This document shows positions 44,256 through 52,545 of a stretch of DNA of 64,000 nucleotides, in pieces. The stretch comes from UBA2166 sp964463965. Its GTDB lineage: Bacteria > Nitrospirota > Nitrospiria > Nitrospirales > UBA2166. The stretch spans positions 61,118 through 125,117 of the forward strand of contig CAYXED010000006.1 in NCBI GenBank assembly GCA_964463965.1. The letters run 5' to 3'. Each line of letters opens with the position of its first letter. Within the stretch, counting starts at the first letter, position 1. Under the pieces are notes generated by a model, which was not told the DNA's origin, did no database searches, and saw nothing but the letters and a program-made list of their open reading frames with translations. The translations under genes were made by a program, and so were the position numbers.

Positions 44256-44462
44256 TATATGAATTGGTGCTATTGATTTGTATAGTAAAGGGGGTGAATT
44301 CTATCAAATCTTGCTAAATACTGTAACTGCTTGAGGTGAGTAAGGTGTTGTATTCAAAAATTTTGAAACTATATTAAGTAGATATTTTTACAGCACAATG
44401 CTTGCATAGCGCGAAAAAATATTTGGGTTAGATTTTGTAGAGTATGATAGGAAGGTGTTGTG

Positions 44463-45389
44463 TTATAGCTCCTTCAAGCTTCCAACAGCCTCTGAGACAG
44501 AGTGAACCCCTTTTTTTTCTCCTATCGTAACAAGTTCTTGTTCCAGACGACTGAAGACCTTTGGCCCCTCCTCTACTAGAGTTGTTCCAATTTGTACCGC
44601 GGATGCTCCTGCGAGTAAGTGTTGATAAATGTCCATTCCGGTTCTGATTCCCCCAACTCCTATTACTGGAATTTTTCGACCTAGCCTGAGGGAAAATGCG
44701 CGCACATTGGCCAGTGCGACCGATTTGATAATGGCTCCACCAAGTCCACCAAATCCATTTTTAGGTTTTATCACCGCAGTGTCTGTTTGAGAGTCTATAA
44801 CCAAGCCGTTTCCTACCGAATTGATGGCAGACACAAAATCTATGTTACACCGCATAAGGATTTTTGCCATTTGATCATGATGAACAGGGTCAAAGTATGG
44901 GGGGAGTTTTGTGCCAATTGGACAAGTGGTAATTTTTCGCAAGCGAGTGAGTAATTGCTCGGCTGTGGCAAAGTCATATGCAATCTGCGGATGTCCTTCA
45001 ATGTTGGGGCAAGAGAGGTTGATTTCAATCAAATCAGGCTTTGCAGCATCAATTGCCATGGTTATTTCAATGAATTCATCCGGACTAAATCCTGCAATGC
45101 TGGCGATAATTGGTTTTTTAAATTTTTTTAGGGTTGGGATTAGGGCTATATACGCTTGATATCCAAGGTTGGGGAGCCCCATTGAGTTGATTGAGCTTCC
45201 AGAAAAAGCAATATACCGTGGAGATGGGTTGCCTTCTCTCGCATGGAGTGTCATTGACTTTGTGACGATTGCTCCTGCGTAAGAATGTCCAATCGATTTG
45301 AGTTCTTCAGCTGTTACGCAGTGAGCACCAGCTGCATTCATTATGCAAGTTTGGAAGGAAACTCCTGCTATGTTAGTGGATAGGTTCAT
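44463..45389 (-). CDS. pyrD: Dihydroorotate dehydrogenase, class IA-like
   Basis: The 308-residue FMN enzyme oxidises dihydroorotate to orotate. It looks like the cytosolic class IA form, known from Lactococcus PyrDA and using fumarate: it has no N-terminal membrane extension, and the catalytic base is Cys in EINLSCPNIEGHPQIAYDF. NSMGLPNLGYQAY and GGIRTGMDIYQHLLAGASAVQIGTTL complete the pattern. No pyrK-type electron-transfer subunit is adjacent. It overlaps the LolD-like ATPase gene by four bases. Class IB remains possible if a PyrK is elsewhere. Confidence 0.88.
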   Translation of the reverse strand: MNLSTNIAGVSFQTCIMNAAGAHCVTAEELKSIGHSYAGAIVTKSMTLHAREGNPSPRYIAFSGSSINSMGLPNLGYQAYIALIPTLKKFKKPIIASIAGFSPDEFIEITMAIDAAKPDLIEINLSCPNIEGHPQIAYDFATAEQLLTRLRKITTCPIGTKLPPYFDPVHHDQMAKILMRCNIDFVSAINSVGNGLVIDSQTDTAVIKPKNGFGGLGGAIIKSVALANVRAFSLRLGRKIPVIGVGGIRTGMDIYQHLLAGASAVQIGTTLVEEGPKVFSRLEQELVTIGEKKGVHSVSEAVGSLKEL

Positions 45390-46051
45390 GTGGTCAGTTG
45401 TCCATCAGTCATTATCATGGTTTTGTCAGCCATTGCCGCTGCCTCATTGTTATGAGTAACCATCATAACTGTTTGAGCAGATGTTTTTGTAAGAGTACGC
45501 ATTAGCTCAATAATTTCTCGACCATGTGTTGTGTCAAGGTTTCCAGTTGGTTCATCAGCAAGAAGAATTTTTGGTTCGTGTATTAAACCACGAGCTATTG
45601 CTGCGCGTTGCTGCTCTCCTCCTGATAATTCATAAGGGTAGTGGTCATCCCTTCCATGTAGGTCGACTTTATCGAGCCATACTTTTGTTCGCCTGATTAC
45701 CTCTGGGCCTGTTATGCCCTGTAGTCGGAGTGGAAGGCTAACATTTTCAATTACTGAGAGTGTGGGTAGAAGGTTAAAAAATTGAAATACAATTCCAATT
45801 TTTGTATTGCGTAAGACTGTCCACGCATCATCATGAAACTTATTTGTTGTTTTACCATCAATAACAATCTCTCCTGCAGTCGGCGAATCAAGCCCTGCAA
45901 CCAAATTTATAAGAGTGCTCTTTCCGCTACCACTTGGGCCCATGATTGCAAGAAAAACACCTCTCGCAACATGTAGAGTAATGTCCTGTAGTATGGAAAG
46001 GGTTTGTCTCCCCCTTGAGAAGTTTTTCGTAACGCCATAGAGTTGAATCAT
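45386..46051 (-). CDS. ABC transporter ATPase, LolD/YbbA type
   Basis: The 221-residue ATPase has Walker A GPSGSGKST, signature YELSGGEQQRAAIARG, Walker B ILLADEPTGNLDT and the switch His in MMVTHNNEAAA. It belongs to the MacB/LolD/FtsE group that works with FtsX-type permeases. None is adjacent. The only such permease in the window is at 54902-57493, about 9 kb away on the same strand, and the two may belong together as YbbA/YbbP. It is coupled to pyrD by a four-base overlap and follows coaBC. Confidence 0.9.
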   Translation of the reverse strand: MIQLYGVTKNFSRGRQTLSILQDITLHVARGVFLAIMGPSGSGKSTLINLVAGLDSPTAGEIVIDGKTTNKFHDDAWTVLRNTKIGIVFQFFNLLPTLSVIENVSLPLRLQGITGPEVIRRTKVWLDKVDLHGRDDHYPYELSGGEQQRAAIARGLIHEPKILLADEPTGNLDTTHGREIIELMRTLTKTSAQTVMMVTHNNEAAAMADKTMIMTDGQLTT

Positions 46052-46074
46052 TGTCGATGCAATAGTTGCGCTCC

Positions 46075-47274
46075 TTATAGGCGGGGGTGAATAAGGTCAA
46101 GTATCCTCATTGCGACATCGCGTTTTGACATGAGAGGAATATCTTCAACTATTCCATGTGCATCTAAGACCATTGCAGCATTGGTATCAGAATCAAATCC
46201 TGCTCCAGCTTGGGTAATATCATTGGCTACGATCAAGTCTAATGCTTTCACCTTGAGCTTTTCAGAAGCTTTATTCATTAGGTCATCTGTTTCTGCAGCA
46301 AAACCCACTACAAACTGGCCAGACTTTTTTTTCATTAATCCGCTTAGAATATCTGGCGTAGAATGCATTTGTAGTGAAATGTGTTCTCTCCCTATTTTTT
46401 TGAGTTTTGCCGATGATGGGCTTGTGGGGGTGTAGTCTGCAACTGCTGCAGCCATGATAACAACTTCTGAGCTTGCAAAGTGTTGTTCGACCGCACTTTG
46501 CATTTCCTGTGCCGTTAAAACTGGAATTGTGCATACACCATGTGGATGCATAAGTGATGTAGGGCCTGTGATTAGAGTGACACGTGCGCCACGCTTTTGT
46601 GCGGCTTGGGCAAGTGCATATCCCATTTTTCCTGATGATCGATTCGTGATAAATCTTACGGGATCAATCATTTCGTGTGTGGGGCCCGCCGTAATGAGAA
46701 CGGCTTTTTCAGAATAGTCGTTTGTTACACTGAGGAGGGCAATGATAGATAGCATGATCGTTTCTTCAGATGGAAAACGTCCCCACCCAATCTGTCCAGA
46801 AGCTAGGGCACCAAACTCTGGGTCTAGAATGTTGACTCCATTTTCGCGAAGTATTTTTACATTATGCTGTACAAGTGGGTGTTGCCACATACCTCCATCC
46901 ATTGCAGGAACAACTAGTAGTGGAGCGTGAGAGGCTAGAATTACTGTTGATAGGAGGTCGTCAGCTAGTCCCTGTGCGAAGCGCCCAATCAAGTTTGCGG
47001 TCGCAGGACTAACAAGAATAAGATCAGCACTTTCTGCTAGACGAAGATGGGCCATAGTGTCATTTGGATCAAATACATTGGTATAGACTTGGTGACCCGA
47101 CAAGGTTTGGAAAGTAAGAGGTGTGACAAATTCACGTGCTGATGCGGTCATTATGACTTCAACATCAGCGCCAAGAGTGGTTAACTGGCGAAGTAAAAGT
47201 ATTGCCTTGTAACATGCAATGCTGCCACCAACTCCAAGCACTACGCGTTTTCCTGCGAGCTGTTTTTTATTCAC
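46075..47274 (-). CDS. coaBC: CoaBC: phosphopantothenoylcysteine decarboxylase / phosphopantothenate-cysteine ligase
   Basis: The 399-residue bifunctional protein makes 4-phosphopantetheine for coenzyme A. The N-terminal CoaC half (about 1-185) binds FMN (GGSIACYKAILLLRQL, His76 in AHLRLA). The C-terminal CoaB ligase half starts at about 190 with TAGPTHEMIDPVRFITNRSSGKMG. Two decarboxylase residues are unusual: PAMDGGMW has Asp126 where E. coli has Asn, and LASGQIGWGRF has Ser159 where E. coli has the reactive Cys. The pair PAMD/ASG occurs in other phyla, so the enzyme is probably active. Start GTG 47274. Confidence 0.93.
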   Translation of the reverse strand: MNKKQLAGKRVVLGVGGSIACYKAILLLRQLTTLGADVEVIMTASAREFVTPLTFQTLSGHQVYTNVFDPNDTMAHLRLAESADLILVSPATANLIGRFAQGLADDLLSTVILASHAPLLVVPAMDGGMWQHPLVQHNVKILRENGVNILDPEFGALASGQIGWGRFPSEETIMLSIIALLSVTNDYSEKAVLITAGPTHEMIDPVRFITNRSSGKMGYALAQAAQKRGARVTLITGPTSLMHPHGVCTIPVLTAQEMQSAVEQHFASSEVVIMAAAVADYTPTSPSSAKLKKIGREHISLQMHSTPDILSGLMKKKSGQFVVGFAAETDDLMNKASEKLKVKALDLIVANDITQAGAGFDSDTNAAMVLDAHGIVEDIPLMSKRDVAMRILDLIHPRL

Positions 47275-47467
47275 GGTCGAGAGCTCAAAATAGCCTGAAA
47301 GTAGTATAAGTGAAGAGAATTTTAATAGACGACACTATAGCAAATGTAGATGCCTGGTCAAAATGAAAGAGGCAGTTTCCCTAATATTTACAGAAAATCT
47401 GTTGCCATTTTTTGATTCAAAGGCAATCATAATGCGGGTTGACGGCCGCTTTCTCGCTCTGCTTTAA

Positions 47468-47482
47468 TGATAATAATAATCA
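47468..47482 (+). promoter_or_regulatory. Fur-box-like operator upstream of the iron-type binding protein
   Basis: TGATAATAATAATCA at 47468-47482 fits the 7-1-7 Fur consensus (TGATAAT-N-ATTATCA) at all but one position. It lies 36 bases before the GTG start of an iron-type substrate-binding protein, as expected for an iron-repressed promoter. Confidence 0.55.
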
Positions 47483-47518
47483 GAAGCGTTTTCGTTAGAA
47501 TTGCGACAGGAGAAAAAA

Positions 47519-48562
47519 GTGAATGCAAATGTGGTTTTTTCCAAAAGGGCCTTAGGTATAGCAAGCTATTTATCACTTCCTTGCAGTTTAGTGTTATTGC
47601 TTGTGATGGTTTTTTGGCTAGTTGTCCCAGCCTTGGCATCTGACCTGGTTTTGTACTCTGGCCGTAAAGAAAAGGCCATTAGGCCTGTTGTTGATGCTTT
47701 TTCTGCACAAACGGGCATTTCTGTTGCTTTAAAAACAGGCAAAACATCTGGTTTGGCTAATACCCTTATTCTTGAAAGTACGAGACCTCGCGCAGATGTG
47801 TTCATTGCAACTGTGGGTGGAGTTATGAAAATTTTGACTGATAAAGGGGTTTTGGATTCTTACAAATCGCCATTTTCTGATGGCTTGCCGAATGAATTCA
47901 AGGATTCATCTGGCTACTGGACAGGTATTTCTGGGAGAGCGCGGGTATTGATTTACAATAGCGATCTCCTTAAGACGAATGATGCACCCAAATCAGTCTT
48001 TGAACTGACTGATGAAAAATGGAGAGATAGAATTGCTATTGCTGGAACAAGAGAACGGACCACTTTGAGCTGGGCTTCATGGTTAGTTTCTGAAAAAGGG
48101 CAAGACCAAATCCAGCATTACTTTGAACGATTAGGTGCAAACGGGTTGACGATTCTTTCTGATAACTCCGAAGTGTGGCGTGGGGTTGGTCGTGGAGAGT
48201 TTGTGATTGGTTTAACAAATTCTCCAAATTACCACTTAGCTAAAAAAGCTGGGTTGCCTGTTGGCGTTCTATACCCAGATCAAGAAACAATTGGGACGCT
48301 GCTCAACTTAAACGCAATTGCCTTGGTTAAAGGGGGAGCGAGAGAAGCACAGGCGAAAAAATTTATTGACTTTGTATTATCACCCACAGGGCAAGGCTTA
48401 TTAGTTCAAAATGCGTACGAAATTCCATTGATGCCTGACGTTTCTACTGGATCAGTAAAGCCACTATCTGCAATCAAAATACCATCGATAACTGTCCCGA
48501 GGCTTGCTGCAGAAGCAGATTCCACGATGCAGATGCTTCGGGCGATTGACGTACGGTGGTAA
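47519..48562 (+). CDS. Fe(III) ABC transporter substrate-binding protein, FbpA/FutA type
   Basis: The 347-residue protein has a signal peptide (hydrophobic LVLLLVMVFWLVVPALAS) and a binding-protein fold starting DLVLYSGRKEKAIRPVVDAF, the iron-binding-protein opening with Tyr. Other family marks are SGLANTLILESTRPRADVF, YWTGISGRARVLIYNSD and IGLTNSPNYHLAKKAG, where the usual paired tyrosines are reduced to one. I start at GTG 47519, six bases after CAGGAG, not the upstream TTG 47501. A Fur-like box precedes it. Permease and ATPase genes are not adjacent. Confidence 0.85.
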   Translation: MNANVVFSKRALGIASYLSLPCSLVLLLVMVFWLVVPALASDLVLYSGRKEKAIRPVVDAFSAQTGISVALKTGKTSGLANTLILESTRPRADVFIATVGGVMKILTDKGVLDSYKSPFSDGLPNEFKDSSGYWTGISGRARVLIYNSDLLKTNDAPKSVFELTDEKWRDRIAIAGTRERTTLSWASWLVSEKGQDQIQHYFERLGANGLTILSDNSEVWRGVGRGEFVIGLTNSPNYHLAKKAGLPVGVLYPDQETIGTLLNLNAIALVKGGAREAQAKKFIDFVLSPTGQGLLVQNAYEIPLMPDVSTGSVKPLSAIKIPSITVPRLAAEADSTMQMLRAIDVRW

Positions 48563-48625
48563 ATTCTGAGGTCTTTTACCCAAGATAAAATTGGTATTGG
48601 TGAAGATTCCTACTAGATCAGAGAC

Positions 48626-48650
48626 CGAGAACATCGTATAATGATTCTCG
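48626..48650 (+). promoter_or_regulatory. Possible promoter with flanking inverted repeat upstream of the cytochrome c gene
   Basis: A perfect TATAAT at 48637-48642 lies between CGAGAA (48626-48631) and TTCTCG (48645-48650), which are inverted copies. A regulator binding the repeat would cover the -10 box. The -35 region is poor. The gene starts 52 bases after the repeat. Confidence 0.35.
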
Positions 48651-48702
48651 ATTATTTGTTGACAAGGCAATTTTTTTGAAAAATGAAGTATGAGGGGGTG
48701 TT

Positions 48703-49881
48703 GTGCCTAAATTAGCGTGGCCATTAATCATCGGAACTCTTTCTGCGGGTGCGATTTGGATAGTTGCTGGGATGCTTCACTTTCCGCGTGTATTTCAGTG
48801 GATGTTCGTCTTCTATGTCGCACTAGGGACTGGAGTTTTTCTTCTGCTCGCGGCACCAAGTATGCCTCTTTTACGTGGAGGCAAGGCAATTATAGGTGTT
48901 CTTGTTTTTTACTTGCTCACCTCTGGCGTTTTTTTAGCCGGTGGAGCGATTTTACCGCAGTATGACCCAACGGTTGAGGAAGAGAAAATTCAGAAAATTT
49001 TAAAACATCGGCGTGCGCAATTTGAGCGTCCTAAGAATACTGAGGAGCTCATGAAAAGAGCAGAAGTATTATCAGAAAGAGCAAATGCATTGATGGGGCG
49101 TGTCGCGAAGCTTCAAGGAACAACGGCCCCAGTTGTTGCTATGGTAGGAGCGACCCTAACTCCACTTGAAAGAGGTAAGGAAGTTTACCAGTTATACGAG
49201 TGTTACAATTGTCATAAGATTGGAGGTGAAGGGGGAACAAAAAAACGAGGCCCTGAACTTGGAAATCTTGGCAATGTTTTGACTGCACAACAAACTACTA
49301 AAAAGATTCTTAGTACAAAGGCAGATCCTTATTTTTATGCAGAGGGTTTTGAAAAGGAGCATAAAAAGGGTGTGATGCCAGGAAAATATCGTGAGCTTAT
49401 GACCGATGAAGAACTTACAACACTCACTACGTATTTGATGTCTCTCAAAAACCCTTCCTTTATAACGCCAAAGCCTATTTTCCTTAAGGATCAAGTGCAA
49501 CACGGGTTTACAGTATACGGTTATGTGCGTGATGAGCATGGGCAACCTGTTGAAAATGTAAAGGTTGCGGCTAGGCCAACTCAAGATGGTAGTCATGGAG
49601 CATCTGCCACAACTAATGAGCAAGGATACTATGAAGCTTTTATCCACCTCCATAATGCTGATGTTGGAGCGACTATAGCTGTGGCAGTTGGGAATAAAAC
49701 ACAGGAAATTGTAGCTAACTTTGACCCATTGGATACGAAGACTAAACGGCAAGCATCTATCGATTTCTCAGTCAATGCTAATGTTGCTCGAGCCTTGCCT
49801 GTATCAACTTCTTCTACGCATTCTGGTCATGCTGAAGACGCTGCACATGCGCATGATGGTGGAGGCGATCATGCGCATTAA
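48703..49881 (+). CDS. Membrane-anchored cytochrome c with carboxypeptidase-regulatory-like domain and His-rich tail
   Basis: The 392-residue protein starts with three membrane helices (about 5-25, 30-52, 62-83), then a coiled-coil-like stretch (about 92-135). A single cytochrome c domain has heme motif CYNCH (Cys167, Cys170, His171) and axial-ligand candidate Met225 in GVMPGKYREL. A beta-sandwich like the carboxypeptidase regulatory domain follows (about 262-340, GYVRDEHGQPVENVKVAA). The last 30 residues are rich in His, Ala, Asp and Gly (HSGHAEDAAHAHDGGGDHAH) and could bind metal. It is probably a periplasm-facing electron carrier. The partner oxidase or reductase is not in the window. Confidence 0.85.
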   Translation: MPKLAWPLIIGTLSAGAIWIVAGMLHFPRVFQWMFVFYVALGTGVFLLLAAPSMPLLRGGKAIIGVLVFYLLTSGVFLAGGAILPQYDPTVEEEKIQKILKHRRAQFERPKNTEELMKRAEVLSERANALMGRVAKLQGTTAPVVAMVGATLTPLERGKEVYQLYECYNCHKIGGEGGTKKRGPELGNLGNVLTAQQTTKKILSTKADPYFYAEGFEKEHKKGVMPGKYRELMTDEELTTLTTYLMSLKNPSFITPKPIFLKDQVQHGFTVYGYVRDEHGQPVENVKVAARPTQDGSHGASATTNEQGYYEAFIHLHNADVGATIAVAVGNKTQEIVANFDPLDTKTKRQASIDFSVNANVARALPVSTSSTHSGHAEDAAHAHDGGGDHAH

Positions 49882-49957
49882 CCCATTTTTTTGGTTTACA
49901 TATTACAGTTGGTTGTTGAGAGTGCCTGCAACGGTAGTTGCCACCCGTAGTTTTTAA
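49871..49957 (+). CDS. Possible 28-residue hydrophobic peptide
   Basis: ATG 49871 is preceded by GGAGG at five bases and opens a 28-codon frame ending at 49957, overlapping the cytochrome c gene by 11 bases. The peptide (MRINPFFWFTYYSWLL then RVPATVVATRSF) is aromatic and hydrophobic and could be a single membrane span. The GGAGG also encodes part of the Gly run of the upstream protein, so it may be chance. It lies 42 bases before the PqqD/radical-SAM fusion gene, so a substrate-peptide role is possible but unproven. Confidence 0.3.
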   Translation: MRINPFFWFTYYSWLLRVPATVVATRSF

Positions 49958-49987
49958 TCGCATTGGCTCCCCATACTGAGACCCGTT

Positions 49988-49993
49988 TATAGC
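49988..49993 (+). promoter_or_regulatory. Possible -10 box placing the transcript start at the fusion-gene ATG
   Basis: TATAGC ends six bases before ATG 50000. A weak TTGGCT at 49963-49968 lies 19 bases upstream of it. With no Shine-Dalgarno sequence before the ATG, this suggests a leaderless transcript. Confidence 0.3.
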
Positions 49994-49999
49994 TTGAAT

Positions 50000-52507
50000 A
50001 TGCTCAAGGATACTACCATTTTATATCGTCCAACGTGCACCACTTTTGATCATGATGGCTTGTATTTTTTTGTTGATGGCGATCGGCCTAATTGGATCGC
50101 AACAGATTGGCGTGGTGCAACATTGCTGCGTCTGGTTAATGGACATCGAACACTGCAGGACATTGTGTGTGCATATGGTGATGAGGTTGGGATTGAACGT
50201 TCACAGGCATGGCTGCATGTTCGCTCATATGTTCAGGCAGGACTTCGATGTGAGATCCTTTCCGATGAACCAGTTGTGTCAGACGTTTATGCTGGACGCT
50301 CATCATACCTTCAGCCTTCTGCTTTGAATGAGTTTTGGGTACATACCAATAACTCATGTAACCTTACTTGTGCACATTGCCTCGTTTCTTCGCATCCCGG
50401 TGCGGATCCTGGTCCAGAGACTGACCATCTCCTTCGAGTTATGACAGAAGCAAAGGAGCTTGGGGTTTCACGGTTTTATTTTACCGGAGGTGAACCATTT
50501 CTTCGTAAAGATGCTTTTGAACTGATCAAGCATGTTACTGTTGACCTTAATGCTGAGCTTATTGTGCTTACAAATGCGACGTTGTTTCGTGGGACCGTAC
50601 TTAAACAGCTTCGAGAGATTGATAGAACACGTCTAAAGTTCCAGATTAGCCTTGATGGTGCGACACCGGAGGTAAATGACCCTATTCGTGGAGAAAAAAC
50701 TTTTGAAAATATTACACGAGGGATCAAGACTGTTGCTGATTTGGGAATTGATATATCACTGACTGCCGTACTAACTAGAACAAATTTAACTGATCTTCCA
50801 AAGCTGCCGTTTTTGGCAAAATCTCTTGGAGTTTCATCTATTCATGTTATGTGGATGCATCGTCGTGGCAGGGTCTTAGAGCATAATGATCTAGAGTTTC
50901 CGAGTAACGATGAGATGTTAACGTCGATGCGAGCGATAAAAAATAATGCAAGTCAGTGTGGTGTAACATTGGACAATATGGAGTCGTTTCATGGAAGAGT
51001 AAATGGGCGTCCAGGTGTTAAATTTGATCTTAGTAATGCCTGCTGGGACAGCCTGTGTTTGAGTTATGATGGGCATGTTTATCCCTCTGCATCATTTGCC
51101 GGGCATCCTGCACTTGATCTCGGAGATACCAGGACAGAGTCGTTACAGTCGTTATGGCTGGAAAGTGGGGTCTCAAAGAATATTCGAAGTGCAACAGTGG
51201 CCAATAAGGTTGGGGTATCGACAGATCCATTTCGTTTTATGCTTGGGGGTGGTGATATTGAGCACAGCTATTTCTTTTCAGAACAGCATCCTGGAGAAAG
51301 CCATGTGCTAGATGTGGATCCTTATTACAGCTTGTATGTAGAATTATGTAAAGACACCATGATAGACCTTGCAAGATCAAAGCGTACGACCTTCAATATA
51401 AAATCTGGATTTGTAGGCCCTGTCCTGTTTCATGTGATGGGAGAAGGAATGGCAACTTGTGGGAGCCATTTTTGGGATACGCCGGTGACCACACTTCATT
51501 CAAATTGTGTTCTTGCTTTCGATGTTGAAACTCCACATGGGATTATTCAAGATTTTTACGGAAAAGCTGCGGAGACTCCTCAAGCAGAACTGTGTTGTAC
51601 CATTGATGGATATTCAGAAGAGGAGCTCTCTCATATACCCAAAGAAGTTCGTGAACGATTTTATGGATGCGGGTCTCCTATGAGAAGTGCACGAGTTATT
51701 GAAGGGGAGACTGTTGTTGATCTTGGTTCTGGGGGAGGTATCGATTGTTTTATTGCTGCTCGGAAGACAGGCTCCTCTGGTAGGATTATCGGTATTGATA
51801 TGACGGATAACATGCTTCAGGTTGCCGAACGTAATCGCCAACCAGTTGCTGTATCACTTGGTTATGATGTTGTCGAATTTCGTAAAGGCTTTTTAGAAGA
51901 GATTCCTGTGGAGAGTAAGCTTGTAGACCTTGTAACTTCCAATTGTGTAATCAATCTTTCTCCAGATAAAAAGGCCGTTTTTTCTGAAATTTGGCGGATT
52001 CTCAAAGATGGTGGGCGTATTGTGATATCTGATATTGTTTCTGAAGGGCCCATTCCACCTGAAATTAAAGTTAATAACCAATTATGGGGTGAATGTATTG
52101 CGGGGGCATTGACGGAGGAAGAGTTTGTTGCGTCTCTTGAAGAAGCCGGTTTTTATGGGATTGAGCTTCTTCAGAAAGTTGTATATCGTGATGTCGAGGG
52201 GTATAAATTCAATTCTGTGACTGTTAGGGGCTATAAGTATGAAGTTTGTTCTAAGTCGTCAAACAATGGTTATGTAGCTATTTATAAGGGGCCAATGAAA
52301 ACCGTGCTTGATGAAAATGGTACTGTCTATCATCGTGGTGAGGCGACGATGGTGTCAGTTGAGACTGCAGAAAGGTTAAAATCAGGCCCTTATGCTTCTG
52401 TTTTTGCGGTGATTGCTTCTGAGGCAACCTCTTACGATATCCCCCCTATGATTCTTCCACTAGATTCTCCACCTCGAGATGTAGATGAATCGACTTGCTG
52501 TACTTAA
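50000..52507 (+). CDS. PqqD-like / radical SAM / ArsM-like methyltransferase fusion protein
   Basis: This 835-residue protein joins three modules. Residues about 8-95 resemble PqqD, the peptide-binding domain of RiPP enzymes (DWRGATLLRLVNGHRTLQDIV). Residues about 110-400 are a radical SAM core with CxxxCxxC at Cys120, Cys124, Cys127, GGEP at 163-166, and SPASM-like cysteines 348 and 353 with more at 450, 487 and 503. Residues about 510-835 match ArsM-type methyltransferases: DFYGKAAETPQ, Cys532/533, YGCGSP (Cys557), VVDLGSGGGIDC, TSNCVINLSPDK (Cys649), WGECIAGAL (Cys699), and a CC tail. These mirror the arsenite-binding cysteines of ArsM. Start is ATG 50000, or TTG 49994. It could methylate and adenosylate arsenic, or modify a peptide. 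Neither is shown. Confidence 0.85.
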   Translation: MLKDTTILYRPTCTTFDHDGLYFFVDGDRPNWIATDWRGATLLRLVNGHRTLQDIVCAYGDEVGIERSQAWLHVRSYVQAGLRCEILSDEPVVSDVYAGRSSYLQPSALNEFWVHTNNSCNLTCAHCLVSSHPGADPGPETDHLLRVMTEAKELGVSRFYFTGGEPFLRKDAFELIKHVTVDLNAELIVLTNATLFRGTVLKQLREIDRTRLKFQISLDGATPEVNDPIRGEKTFENITRGIKTVADLGIDISLTAVLTRTNLTDLPKLPFLAKSLGVSSIHVMWMHRRGRVLEHNDLEFPSNDEMLTSMRAIKNNASQCGVTLDNMESFHGRVNGRPGVKFDLSNACWDSLCLSYDGHVYPSASFAGHPALDLGDTRTESLQSLWLESGVSKNIRSATVANKVGVSTDPFRFMLGGGDIEHSYFFSEQHPGESHVLDVDPYYSLYVELCKDTMIDLARSKRTTFNIKSGFVGPVLFHVMGEGMATCGSHFWDTPVTTLHSNCVLAFDVETPHGIIQDFYGKAAETPQAELCCTIDGYSEEELSHIPKEVRERFYGCGSPMRSARVIEGETVVDLGSGGGIDCFIAARKTGSSGRIIGIDMTDNMLQVAERNRQPVAVSLGYDVVEFRKGFLEEIPVESKLVDLVTSNCVINLSPDKKAVFSEIWRILKDGGRIVISDIVSEGPIPPEIKVNNQLWGECIAGALTEEEFVASLEEAGFYGIELLQKVVYRDVEGYKFNSVTVRGYKYEVCSKSSNNGYVAIYKGPMKTVLDENGTVYHRGEATMVSVETAERLKSGPYASVFAVIASEATSYDIPPMILPLDSPPRDVDESTCCT

Positions 52508-52545
52508 GTGGATTTTCTAACATTTTCCTACTGTAGTTATATTCT

